Part shown: positions 11,578 to 23,209 of the stretch, piece after piece
How positions within the stretch are numbered: the stretch's first letter is position 1
Layout of the letters: every line of letters begins with the position of its first letter
Assembly (NCBI GenBank): GCA_009363875.1
Contig: CM018680.1
Location: 63,771,279-63,835,278, forward strand
Reading direction: 5' to 3'
From: Mikania micrantha
Lineage: Eukaryota; Streptophyta; Magnoliopsida; Asterales; Asteraceae
DNA: 64,000 nucleotides
Notes under the pieces: generated by a model
Told to the model about the DNA's origin: nothing
The model's database searches: none
The model's input: the letters and a program-made list of their open reading frames with translations, nothing else
Made by a program: the position numbers and the translations under genes

Positions 11578-11871
11578 CTATTTGTCGTTTGCTATCTCAA
11601 TAGTATAAGGGGAGTCTAATGATTCCTCAACATGATTAAGATGACTAGCAAAATCGGATGAGATAAAACTCTGATCCACACCAGTGTCAAATAATATGGA
11701 TGCATAGAAGTCAGATATAAGGAATGTACCCGTGATCACATTCGGGTCATGTCTAGCAGCAGCTGCTCCAATCTGAAAGGCTCTGCCTCGTGCTGCTGGA
11801 GCCCTTTGCTGATTCTTCTTGGGGCAATCCAGAGAAAAGTTTCCAGGCTCGCCACAGTTGTAGTAAGACAT
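11578..11871 (-). pseudogene. Gag zinc knuckle and aspartic protease of element B
   Basis: The frame begins with a degenerate knuckle (YNCGEPGNFSLDCP; the histidine of CX4H is lost to Asn) and runs into the protease, ILFDTGVDQSFIS. The catalytic Asp-Thr-Gly is kept, but the usual following alanine is valine (DTGA in element D). It stops after EIANDK where element D continues into the pol linker. Confidence 0.82.
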
Positions 11872-11875
11872 GTGA

Positions 11876-13020
11876 TCAACAGCAACAGTAGTGGCTGCAT
11901 TGTTGTTTCTGTTTTGGTTCCCGGTGTTTCTGCAGTGGGCGGCCCAATGACCAAGCTTCCCACAGTTGTTGCACTGTCGGCACTGAGAAGTTGGTAGATG
12001 ATGACACTGACAGCTGTTGCACAGTGGTGATGTGCCAGTATAGGGCCTCTTGATCTGTAGAGGGGGGTGGTTGATTGATCATCGGTGCCTGGGTGGTCGC
12101 AGTAAAGTTCTTGCCCACCTTTTTGTTTCTTCGCCAGCCTCTTATCCGGCTTCTTTAAAGTTCCAGCTTTGGTTGAGTCAGCCTCTTTCTTGAATACCCC
12201 AGAGGCAACCATCATGTCTGTCAAAGATGCTGACAGAGTAACAGCCATCTCCATGGTAGTAAGATGGGCAGAAATCACATGCCCTTGGATACAAGACGGT
12301 AATCCACCAACATACCGCTCTATCCTCTTCTCTAGTGTTGGCACCACGTCAGGTGCCAAAGTGGCTAACTCATGAAATCTTGTGGTGTAGGCCAGATGCC
12401 CAGCACCAATCATAACCAGGTTGAGTAGCTTAGTTTCAACCTTCTTGAGTTCGTTGCTCGGGCAGAACTCTGCCCGCAGCATAGCTTTGAAGACATCCTA
12501 AGGCATGGACAGAGCCTCATCTCTGCCCCTTGTCTGAACTTGAGCGTTCCACCAAGTTAACGCCCGTTTGTTGAATGATCTTGCAGCATATCTGACTTTG
12601 TGCTGATCAGGACAACCACTGATATCAAGAGTAGTTTCCATCTTCTCGATCCATTGGATCAATCCGACGGCTCCTTCACTGCCACTAAAACTCGGTGGCT
12701 TGCATCCTACAAAGCTTTTGTAGGAGTAGTCCTGATGATGGCGGGTGTTACCGCTGCTTCTCCAGATGATTTGGCAATGTTGTTGTTGTTGTTGTTACTG
12801 TTGATCATGTTCATCATCTCAGGAATCACATCCCTCAGCTGACTGGTCAGCAGTGTGGCAGTTCAATGGTAGCAGGATCCAACTAGTGTGCAGGCGGTGG
12901 CGGAGGTGGAGGTGGTTGTGTAGGAGAGTCAGTAAGTGATGGTGTTGAAGAGTGTGGAGCTGAATCATTTGGCAGTGGTGGCAGTAAAGCTGGTGGTCTT
13001 CTCGGCGGCATTCTAATCAT
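11876..13020 (-). pseudogene. Gag capsid region of element B
   Basis: The start is MIRMPPRR (13018-13020) or MPPRR (13009-13011). A proline-rich N-terminus ends in a frame break near 12883. The capsid-like retrotrans_gag region continues near 12482 (FCPSNELKKVE, YTTRFHELATLAPD, RYVGGLPSCIQG) in the same order as in element D. The knuckle region (12118-11876) has slipped frame again. The gag start lies 167-176 nt downstream of the 5' LTR end. Confidence 0.8.
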
Positions 13021-13170
13021 AACCGAAAGAAAATCTGTTAGTGCAGTGATCAGATGCAGAAGACACATGCAAATAGAATCTTATGTCATATGATCTCTAC
13101 ATGAGGGTCCCTAGGTTATAGTCTAGGCCAAACCGTTTAAGTAATATGACCTATATTTCTCTATAACCAT

Positions 13171-13183
13171 GGCTCTGATACCA
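13171..13183 (-). other. Primer binding site of element B (tRNA-iMet)
   Basis: The - strand reads TGGTATCAGAGCC three bases after the 5' LTR end. It is complementary to the 3' end of plant initiator tRNA-Met (established for many plant LTR elements). The same site is present in element D at 40824-40836. Confidence 0.9.
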
Positions 13184-13186
13184 ATC

Positions 13187-16100
13187 TGTCACACCTCGAG
13201 CAGGCGGGCTGGATCAACTTTCCCGCCGGGCGGAAGGTTCTCAGGGTGCGATATCGGTTGATAATCGAATTGATCAGATTGTTTGCATAGCACATGATAT
13301 ATAATTGAGAAATGCTAACATGACAATGATATAGAATTACAAAGTTAAATTACAATGTATTGTTCAAAATTTAACTAAGTAAATCTACCCAAAAGAATCA
13401 ATGTGTTTATATCTTGTAACTGTACAAGATCTACAAAATATGATTCATTGTTTTGTCATTCCAAAAGTATGATCACACAAAATGTAGCTAGGTCTTCTAA
13501 AAGTCTACTAGCTATGTTCTTGATGTCCGGTTACTAAACCTGTTCGTCACATGAGAAAACATGTATTTAAACAAAGTCAACACTAGGTTGGTGAGTTCAT
13601 AAGTTTGAACATTGAAAACCTTGATATATTCACATGCACAATCACACTGTCATTCATGTTACTTGTGAGTTGTTTGATTCACCCGTTCACACAATGGCCT
13701 CTCCATAGTTATATTTGCAAGTAATGTATTACCCTATTAGTTATGCTTATATATAGGGCATATGTAAGGGAACAAGCCCTAGCCAACATCCCACCACATA
13801 ACTAATAGAATTCCACACTACTTGCAATACAACTATAGATACCCATTTCATATCACCCGTCCGTTTGTGTTCATCACCTGTTGTATTATATGTAGAATAA
13901 TATAATAAGAGGATTTTAGTTATCAAACCGAAGTATTGATAAACTCTCAATGTGTTAAGGAAATTAGATTAATTTAATCTGATCCTTGTTATTATTCTAG
14001 TTCTTGTGGGGTTAACTGTTAATCACTTTTAGAATATAAGAGTGTTAGTTAACCAATTGATATTTGTTCTCAACTTAAAGTGCATAGAGCCTAAAAGGAA
14101 TCCATTGCAATCCTCACGTAATCAGATTACAATGCATCCGATTTACCCCTACAACTTTGTATTTCCGTAGGCCTCATTGAAACTGTTATTAGTAATATGA
14201 CGTGAGAGAAAATAAATTCTTCAGTCTACTAATCAACAGGTAACGATAGATTAATTACAATTTCACTGCAGATTAATATCACCATGTGTCGCTTTCCAGA
14301 CCCTGACTGTTGTCGCCCTGTCACCGGTCATACGTTACCGGCCAATGATAGATACCATCAACATACTAGCCCTACAAGCTAGAGGTTTATCAAACCTATG
14401 GTACCACTATGCTATCGTCGGTTTAGTCACGTAAAATTAACTGGTCAGCGATTCGTGAAAGGGGCTTACAATGATCATACTTGAATACATGGCACATGAT
14501 TGTTGTGATATAATACAGACAGTTCAATAGCAATCAATTGTATTGTGTTCACCGATGTTGTTTGTTCTCAATGTTGTATGTTCTCATTGTTGTTAACAAG
14601 GTTAAATAAGAGCTTGTCTTATTAAATTATGTTAATTGATGTGTGAATGATGTTGTTATCATGAAGTTACATTATCATGATTATCATTCCTTGTTATTCC
14701 ATAAAGTCACCATGTTGTCACTAAGCTGTTGTAAGAGCTAGTCTTACCACACTTAGTCGACTCAGGTGGTGGTTGATAGTCGTTCCATGTTATCTCGTAA
14801 TATGTTCCGAGTTGTAAGCTAAGTGTTATAAGCACTTGACTTATTACACTTAGTTAACTCTAGTGTTGAATGATGTTATGAAGATGTGTTATCTTCATAT
14901 CATTCTTATGTTCTGTTCTTGTCACCGTGTTCACCTGTGATTATCTCAATGTTCGTTCTTGTAAGAATAACTACGTGTTGTGAGATATAATCTTACAACT
15001 ATGTTATTCTATTGTGTTGATGAGTTATGAAATTATATTATCATATCCATCTTAGTTATCCATGTCATATCCTGATCATACAAGCATGCATACAATGATA
15101 AATGATAATAAGTCAAACAATATTATCTAATCAAAGTATAAGCAATATGTTAACACAACTTTTAATTAAATAAAAGTCAAGCATGTTTCTCCGCCCCGAG
15201 AGTTTAAAATCAGTTAAGATTGGAAAAGGGGCGTATGAACTCACCTTGTAGTTGTTGGGGGTTGACTTAGCTTAAACAAGAAATGCACGCGCTCTTGATT
15301 ATACTTGATGTTGTTTTCGCGATCCTGTATTGATTTCACGTTATTTGTAAGTATAAGTTGTAGGGGTTCGTGTGTGTGTATGTGTGTGTTAGCCCTAAAG
15401 TTGGCTAACACTCGTAAGTCTCGGTCGTTGTTCGGCCCTCGTTCAATTATTATTGATTTTAGTAACCCTTAACATTTCGTTGCCTAGTTTTGTGTTATCA
15501 TTGCTTCCTTTACCTTACACTTTTAAAACCATTTGTTGTCTCATAAATACCATGTTCTAGGCCTTATAAACCGAATCTCAAAACTTTACCACCTTTGTAG
15601 TTAGTACTTGATTACACATGCATGACACCATAACTAAATTAGTCTAAGGTGTTATATTAGCTCGTTAATCATGTGGGCTAAATAGTGAGGTGTGGGCCGA
15701 ACATGTAGGCCAAGTCACTATCTTGGACCAATTAGTGGGCTGATTTTATAACAATGGGCCGAATCAATCACTGTGGGCCGAAATGGGGTTAGTGGGCCTA
15801 ATCAGTTTCATGGGCCAAATCAGTCCTTGAGTCAATTGTATTAAATCTGGGCCAAAGAAGATCTGTTGGGCCAAAGAAATGAGATGGGCCGACTGACTTG
15901 GGCTTTGAACCGAAAGAAGCTGTTACAGGCCATATGAGAATGGCCGCATGAGTGTTAGGCCGAATGTGTGTAGCCCACGAATGATTCCAATCGGGTGACT
16001 CTTGGCCGAATGAAAGCAGTCTAGCGAATGGCCCTTAGGCCGAATAAGGCTGATGGTCAAATGTATGGTGGCGAATAGGAGGGGGTTTGACCGAGGGAAT

Positions 16101-17188
16101 GAGCTGCTGGTGGCGACAGAGTGGCTGTCGAAGGGGGTAGCCTTTCGGCCGACTAGCCTTATTCGGCTAGCTGGTCTTTGGCCGACTAGAGTGGTTCCAC
16201 CCAGCACCCCATCGAGGTTCATAGGGTTTTTCCATGGTGATACCAGCAAGGGTGTGTGTTAGAACCAGTGTTTGAGGGTGTAGAGTCGAGAGGATGGTGT
16301 AGAACCGGTTTTACAGGTGGTGGTCGAATCAAGGGTGAAAAACCCTAATTTTCGTGATATTCATGAGCAAATACCTGGATTTTGAGTAGACTTTGGCTCA
16401 GATCGGTTGTACTTTCATGTAGAGGGTGATGAGATCTTCGTTTAGGCTCAAGAACCACTCAATTTCGTTGAGAAATGAGTGAGATATGGTAGAGAGAAGC
16501 TTGAAAATGGTGGTGGAGGCTTAAAACTGGGATTAGGGTTTTGAGTGGGGGAGAAGAAGAGGGAATGAGGGGGAATGCCTTCGTTTAGGGTATTTATACC
16601 CTGAGAGTGTTCGGGTTCGTTTTTGTTGCTCGGTTCGCGTTTTCATTGCGTTTCCGCAACGTTACACGCGTGTTTTACGCTTTTTAAATAAAATGGTTTC
16701 TTTATTTAATTTTGATGAGTTCAAAATTGTAAAACATTAAAATATTTTATTTTCTTAAATTATTGTCGTTCGTGTCGTTTTCGCTTTCGTTTCGTCGAAA
16801 CGCGTCACTTTCGCGCGTATTAAAACATTAAAATATTTTATTTTCTTAAATTATTGTTTTCATACTGAATCATCAGCCATCTAAATCCTGTCATCTATGG
16901 ATATCAGATCGCAATCGATATGTTCTTGTTATTTATTTGAACACCGTTGTTTCTCTGAATTCGTTGTATTAACTGTACTTAGGTTTTCACCTAAATACAT
17001 ACAACTTATTGTTTATCGTGAGTTGTTGTACTTACTGTATTTAAGTTTCCACATAAATACGTACAACTGTTTACTGTATTCTGAATTTTGTTATCACAAC
17101 ACTGTTCATACGTTGTATTTACACACAGTAAATAGTGAAGTACATATACCGTACGGACTTGCCGGACGATTTGGTACTGGATGTCACA
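13187..17188 (-). repeat. 5' LTR of element B
   Basis: 4002 bp. The + strand reads TGTCACACCTCG ... GGATGTCACA. It pairs with 2192-8368. It carries an additional segment of about 221 bp (14039-14259). It also carries a patch near 16820-16857 in which 36 bp copied from 16730-16767 replace about 218 bp kept by the partner. The downstream flank (17189-17193) is the ATAAA duplication. Confidence 0.9.
16590..16599 (-). promoter_or_regulatory. LTR promoter TATA box, 5' LTR of element B
   Basis: Sense strand GGTATAAATACCC, the same box as in the partner LTR at 7581-7590. Transcription would run leftwards through the leader into gag. Confidence 0.6.
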
Positions 17189-18099
17189 ATAAAACTATGG
17201 GGACTAGAATTGACAACATAGAAAACTAATTTTTATGAAAGAATGTGGGAGGGACCAGTTTTTCCAATTCCTCATTTTTTTTAATTCTTTCCCAAATGGT
17301 TCCATCCCCTTAGCCCATGGATACCCATTTAACCACCTTCGACCCAGTCCTTCAATAGCTCAAAAACAGCGAATAAATCCAATTAAAATCGAAACCGTAT
17401 CAACAAACGAAGATTTAAGGATGTATATCATGCTTTAATTCGAAGATTTGAATTCGAAAATACACCAAAATCGGCCCTAAACTCCCGTAATCGAGCCCAA
17501 ACTCGAACTCTATAAAACCCGAGTATGAACATCAAATTAAACCAAACCAAAGGTGCCTATACATCCGACTAACAAGTCTGAGTAAACAAAAACATCTCCC
17601 AAACCCTCCTGATCGCGAAATCGAACCTGAGAGCTCCTCCATTCGTCGTTCTTGAGCATCAAATCGAATCCCATCAAAATCTAAACAAATATTAGTGTTT
17701 AATACATCCCTACACTCGTTTTCAGATGCACAACAAAAGCCCTAAGGTTTTGATTCAAATCGAGTTGCTATTCGTTCGAATTTTTGATCATAAAGGGCTA
17801 GGGTTTCGTTTTTTTATAAACTGAATAGGGGGATACGAACGAGATTTAAGTTAAATTTAATTCAGATGGATCTAGAGCACGGTTGCGGCCATAGATCATC
17901 TGGTTTACACGCGGGTGTTCTACTTGATCGATCGCAGGTTCGAGCATCATCAGGAGCCTGGTTTTTGGGCAAACTCACCATTTTTGTATAACTTTTAAAT
18001 AAAAACTTATTTTTAAATTTCGTTTTCACCAAAACTTTTTATAAACTTAAACCTAATATTTTGATGATAAAAAATAGATATGTTTATAAAAATAAAATT

Positions 18100-18104
18100 T
18101 AGAG

Positions 18105-18137
<33 letters not shown>
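18100..18137. repeat. AT dinucleotide microsatellite
   Basis: A run of alternating TA of about 35 bp in the AT-rich middle of the element A LTR. Confidence 0.85.
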
Positions 18138-18140
<3 letters not shown>

Positions 18141-18940
18141 ACCAAATAAAAGAATACATATAAATACAAAATATACAAAACATTAATTAGAGTACATATA
18201 AAACAATGAAATTTTACTTTTAAATTGATACACTTAAATACTTATATACTTATAGTAGTTATAAACTTTTACAACTTACATAAATTTTTAAAGTTATTAA
18301 TTTACTTTAATAATTGCAATAGTTATTGAAAATGAAATTTATTTTTACTTATTTTAATAATTAGGCAAATAATATAAACTTTTATAGATAAACTACTATA
18401 TTATTAATTGAGGATGATTTATTTAAATTATTAACAACCTTTGCAACCTATTAAATTATTATAACTATTTATCAATAATTGTTATATACATATGATTTAC
18501 ATTTCAAATGATTATCCAACTTGAATTATAAACTTTAAAGGAATTAAAAGAAATTAACATATTTGATTTTAAACTTGTTACGATTATTTAATTTTGTTTA
18601 ACATAGAAACTAGAAATCTTTTCAATTACATTTGATACTATTATGTCATGTGATTCATTATTAACTTTATCTTAAACAATTATTAATTTTCTAAATTAAA
18701 TCATAAACTTTCAAGTATTCAAAACAATGATATAACTACAAATTATTCTTTGAAGCAAATCCATTAACAAAAATTCACATATGAGGTCTAATTACAATAT
18801 TTTAGTTGTGTTAGGAATTTTATAATAAGTCATGTATACAATAGCTTATACTTGACTTAACAATATATGATAACTTGTATTGTGTTGCTTGAACTTCTTA
18901 CTTGGCATCAATTATTCGCAAAGATTAGCTCATCAATCAG

Positions 18941-19373
18941 GTGAGTTTTCATAGCCCCTCTTTTTACTTGTTTTAAAGTTTTAGGGGTGAAACATGTCAA
19001 CTTATAAAATTTGCTTTAAACTTTATTACATGTGAACTTTGCTTTATGACATAAATTGTAGTGAACTTAGCTTGAGCTTGCATTGATCATAAATTTAGTA
19101 AACTATGATAGATTCATTGGATTGACCATACCACCCAGGATGGGTTTGCCTTTGTGGTAAATCTGTGGTGATAGGTTACTACTTCGGCATTGTTAGGAAT
19201 GATAGCTTGGTCACCACTTAACTTTTGATCTGCGTATGGTTTACTTACATGTTTTATTTCATATTAGCCTATATGCACATATGACAACTTATCATTATCA
19301 AACTATTTTTGGTGTGTAAAACTTGTGAAGCTCACCAACTTTTTAGTTGACCTTTGTTTTAAACATGTTTCAG
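18941..19373 (+). other. Predicted leader intron in LTR of element A (433 nt)
   Basis: The donor is ATCAG/GTGAGTTTTCATAGCCCC. The acceptor is AACATGTTTCAG/GTGG, ending at 19373, preceded by CTCACCAAC and TAGTTGACC. The solo LTR of the same family at 54197 keeps both ends (56706-57148, 443 nt), including the GTTGAC word and CATGTTTCAG, although intervening sequence differs. Confidence 0.55.
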
Positions 19374-19630
19374 GTGGAAATACTACATATGCTTGCTAGA
19401 AGTTGGACATAGATTTTAGTTCTTTAATCTTGTTTAGTTTTCCTGAATTTAAGATTTGATTTGAATTTATAATGTATTGGATGATGAATGATTGAGGTTT
19501 ATTTAAATGTTAAGTTATAATTTCTTTTAAATGATTATGTTTGGAACATTTACAACATAAACCCTGTGCTTTTAAACAATCTACACTTCGTGTACGCCTC
19601 GAAGATTCCGCCATTGGTCCGGGTGTTACA

Positions 19631-22626
19631 TTTTGTGTATCCAAGTGTTTGTATACATGTTATTTTATTTGTATAAAACAAACAAAATATTTCTATAAGT
19701 TCTTAAAATTTTAAATCTTTGAATTGTGTTTTAACAACATAAGTAATAACCTAGATAGTATTTTATTTAAATACTAAATAAAATATTATTCTATATTATT
19801 ATGATATATTTCAGAATATTAAATTACAAATATTCAAAAATATATGTATTGGTAATTTTCTTTAAATTATTATATGTTTAAACTTTATTTAAAATTTTAA
19901 ATAATTTAAATATTACTTTTAGAAAAATAAAGTCCAATAATTATTAAAATCTTCCAGAATATTTATAAACATCAAAAATAGTTTCTGGAATTTTTTTTAG
20001 AATTTTTTTTTAAAAAATGTTTTGATATCCTTTTTATATTTTAAATCATTTAAATACAATCTAAATATTAAAATAATAGAAGTAAATGCTAAAAATTTTA
20101 ATATTTGTAAAGAATGTTTATAATAGTTATTGATAATTTCTATAAATTTTTTAGAGTTTTTAAAATCTATTTAGAATTTTTAATATATTTAAACTATTTA
20201 AATAAAATTTAAATAGTGAAATAATTGAAATAAAATATGAAAAATTCTGATTTTTTTTTTTACAAAATGTTGAAAACATTATTTTTGATTTTTGTGAATT
20301 TTTTAGAATTTTTGAAGTTGGTTTGGTCGTACGCGTTCTTGTTAGAATTTTTTTTACAAGGTTCAAAACCGGTTTACACCCAGATTCAAACCTGAGACCA
20401 TCTATCTCAAACTCGAAAGCTTTTACTGTTGATCCGTGTTGTTTTTCTTGTTAATATATCATTTCACGTAGTGTTATACACAAATCAAATCGACCTAGAA
20501 ACCATATGAACCCTAATTCTTGTTCTATCCAATTCGTAAATCGGTTGTTTCTTTGATCTTACAATCATGGGGCTTTTGTTCCCCATCTAAACCCTATCAG
20601 AAAGCACCGAAAACTTACTTGGATTGATGTATTATGGATAGAGTTCAAGTACGGCTCAATTGTACGCGTTCTTGAGAAGATTTGACGAGCTTCGATCGAT
20701 TACAGAGAGTTTGGTGAGTATGGTTTTGTGCGAAAAGGGGAAACGAATAAAAACCCTCCGATTATAAGTGTTATTGAACGTGAAACGACTGAGTTTGATT
20801 AGGGTGTTTAATGTTATTGTTTCTAGAATCCAAAATTGAATTAAAGGTTGTTACAATTGCGTTTTTATGACATATAAACGTTAGGAATCGTGTTTGGGTT
20901 ATGGGGCATCGAAAACCCGGTTGATTGGGGTCGAGTGGGTCGATTATGGTTGTGAAATTAGTTGCCGAAGGTCTGCCGGATTCCGGCGAGGTATGGGGTC
21001 AGAAAAACAGGATGGAGGGCTGGGAAATTAAAACAACTTTTAAAAAATGACATTTTTAACCCCCAAGTTTCTATATCAACAATTTATAAAACAAAACTTA
21101 TAAAAATTATACAATTTCTTTAATTTTCCGAATTCTAATCTCATAACAATATAATTTAAACCACTCTTAGTTACTGATAATAAACTTTAATAGTTTTATA
21201 TAGTTTTAATATTATTTGTTTGTTTATATTACTATTTTATTAAAATTTGTTTTGAATCACTTACATAAATAAATGTTTTCTTCAAGATAAATGGAAAGTT
21301 TCTATTTTATCATGTTTTAATGTCAAAAATCATACAACAACCTTCAAATTGCCATAATAAAGTATTTTAGACATATTTTAACAACAAACATGTTCCTTTA
21401 ACTTGTTTTATTAAAATCCCAAAATAAAGTTTCCTAATATGGAAAGTTTTATACAAAATCCATTTTAAGTAAAATCAAATTACACAAACATGTTCAATAG
21501 GCTATTATTTTCACCATGATATTCTAACATCATCAAAATCAACATGCAAGAACATTTTCTTTGTTAAAAGTTTATATTATTAGTAATCTATGAACAAATC
21601 ACCCATAATGTCAAATCTTTCTCACAAATCTTACAAATATCATCATTACTAGACCCAAATCATCATTTAAAGTAACTAATATTGTCAAGATCATCATTTA
21701 TTAACAACTTGCACTTTAAAAGTCATAAATACTTGCATGTGTGTGATTCATAGTTGTATGTGTGTTTAAAGGTAAAATTGACCATCAGAAACTACCTTAG
21801 TGGAGGTTAAAGGCTGGATTGAATTTAGAACAGATGTTAATCAGGTTCTGGAGCTGTTGATGGTGATTCTCCGGCTGCTACACCAGGATGATGGTGGTAG
21901 AAAGCTCTTCAATGTCTCTTTCAAGCTCCAAGGTCTTCTAAAGCTTCAAGTTAACTTCAAAGTAGCTCCTCGTGGTGTAGATGGAGTCTGCTGGTCGTTT
22001 TTGGTCGGAGTGAATGATGAGAGTTCGACAGAAATGAGAGGGGTGTTGTTAAATAAGGTGGTTTGGTTTTAATAAAGTTTTAATGATCCTGGGAGCTTTG
22101 CGTATCGCCAGGGACAAAATAGTCGGGTTTTCTCCCGAGACACGTTGCGTATCACCAAGGTGGATGTTGATCGGTCATCGTGTACCGCGAAGTTTTTCGG
22201 AGATTCAAATCTGCCCGTCCCTCTTCGCATACCGCCAAGGCTCTCACCGGAGTCCTTGCCATACCGCGAAGAGTGCCGGACGGGCAATGGCCCATTTTTG
22301 TTGTTTCGAATTGTTTTTCTCTCGTTTTTCGTTATCGCTTATCGTTTCTTGACTTTTGCTGAGATTTTGTTCGTTTATTGCTTACATAGTGCTTAATTGT
22401 TGTTAAATTTTATAAGTGTTCGATCGTTTCACCAACGTTCGTTAATTCAAGACACGTGTGTGCATTTTCTGATAATTCCTCGAATTATCGTTTAGTTGTT
22501 TGTGTTTGGACTAATGTGCCACGTGTCACACTAATTTAGACCAATTATAGTGCCACGTAGGAAATAATAACTTAAATTATTATTTAATTTAGGTAAATGC
22601 TGACCTGGAAAGTACGGGGTGTCACA
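19631..22626 (-). mobile_element. Partial LTR, minus strand, interrupted by element A
   Basis: The right end on the - strand starts TGTGACACCCCG. The order of segments matches other LTRs here: a GC-rich word array (22097-22271), a possible TATA sequence near 22050, a leader-like stretch, a GGGGGTTAAAAATGTCA segment (about 21046-21066), an ACCCTAAT-rich stretch (near 20500) and an AT-rich stretch to 19631. The LTR's 3' part is missing in the window. The simplest reading is that element A inserted here and the remainder lies left of position 1. No coding capacity was found. Left boundary and family are inferred. Confidence 0.5.
22097..22271 (-). repeat. CGGTACGC-type word array
   Basis: Five variants of a 12-14 bp word, GCGTACCGCGAAG and near-forms such as GCGTATCACCAAGG, occur in about 175 bp. 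A related array occurs in the solo LTR 23210-25357 (25022-25150), so the two LTRs may be related. Confidence 0.6.
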
Positions 22627-23209
22627 CTGGACACGATCTCAAAGTGTCATATTGTGCTCTTCCATCGATTCTGCCAAGTCAAAGATATTATACTCCACAA
22701 GGACCAATAATGACCACAAATAGATAAGAAAAAAAAAAGAAACACACACAGACTATGGCCCAAGCACCTACAAGTACCCCAAAACCTCCCAACAATCACA
22801 TTTTAAAATATCACAAGTCCAGCCGAACAATAAACCAATATTGCAGTTCCAACCACGCTCCTAATGCATATGTCGTCCCTATATAATGGGCAATAACTAT
22901 GAAACTTACGTAATAGGCAATGAACAGCAGCAACCAATTTACTGTAATAATCAGAAAATAGATGAAAAATGGGAACAATCTCACTGCGGGTTGCCCCAAT
23001 CCAAGTTTTAAGGTTGATCTTGTTTTGTCTTCTTGTTTAGCCTACAAAAATCACAAACAACAAAAAAAGAAAAACAAGACAGAAATTCTTGTTCTTGTCT
23101 CCCTGGTTTCTAGAGTTTCCCTGTGGTTTCTTGTGTAGAGTTTGGTTTACCAGCAATGGGGGTGGTGGTACTGTTGGTGGCGGTGGGACCGACAGCCGAC
23201 GCTGGCAGC
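22627..23209 (-). other. Non-LTR DNA, possible host gene fragments
   Basis: No LTR features. On the - strand an acceptor-like TTTTTGTAG (about 23040) is followed by an open frame with a hydrophobic stretch (LFPFFIYFLIITVNWLLL). A strong donor-like TAC/GTAAGT lies near 22908, and a second in-phase open segment near 22690-22640 ends in a stop. Read together they could be two exons of a small membrane protein, but no family was recognised and the evidence is weak. The solo LTR at 23210 may interrupt the upstream part. Confidence 0.25.

Larger units (their letters stand above)
2192..17188 (-). mobile_element. Element B: degenerate Tekay-type chromovirus (Ty3/gypsy)
   Basis: A complete but decayed LTR retrotransposon reading right to left. 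The 5' LTR is 13187-17188, the internal region 8369-13186 and the 3' LTR 2192-8368 (the last contains a nested solo LTR). The 5-bp duplication ATAAA flanks it at 2187-2191 and 17189-17193. Order on the - strand is tRNA-iMet primer site, gag, protease, RT, RNase H, integrase, chromodomain, polypurine tract. The LTRs of about 4 kb and the chromodomain place it in the chromoviruses, most likely Tekay. Many frameshifts and stops show that it cannot encode its own proteins. Confidence 0.92.
1802..19630 (+). mobile_element. 3' LTR of element A, split by element B
   Basis: The LTR starts TGTAACATTT at 1802, is interrupted at 2191 by element B, resumes at 17194 after the ATAAA duplication, and ends GGGTGTTACA at 19630. 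Without the insertion it is about 2.83 kb. The same family appears as a solo LTR at 54197-57389, with the same start, the same GGGGACTAGAA segment and the same end (ATTCCGCCATTGG then GGTGTTACA). That independent copy supports both ends. The partner 5' LTR lies left of the window. Confidence 0.8.

Noticed and set aside
15923..16262. Overlapping opposite-strand frames in LTR B (also 7044-7253)
   Set aside because: The frame lengths come from the GC-rich leader. No domain, and the other LTR carries different stops.
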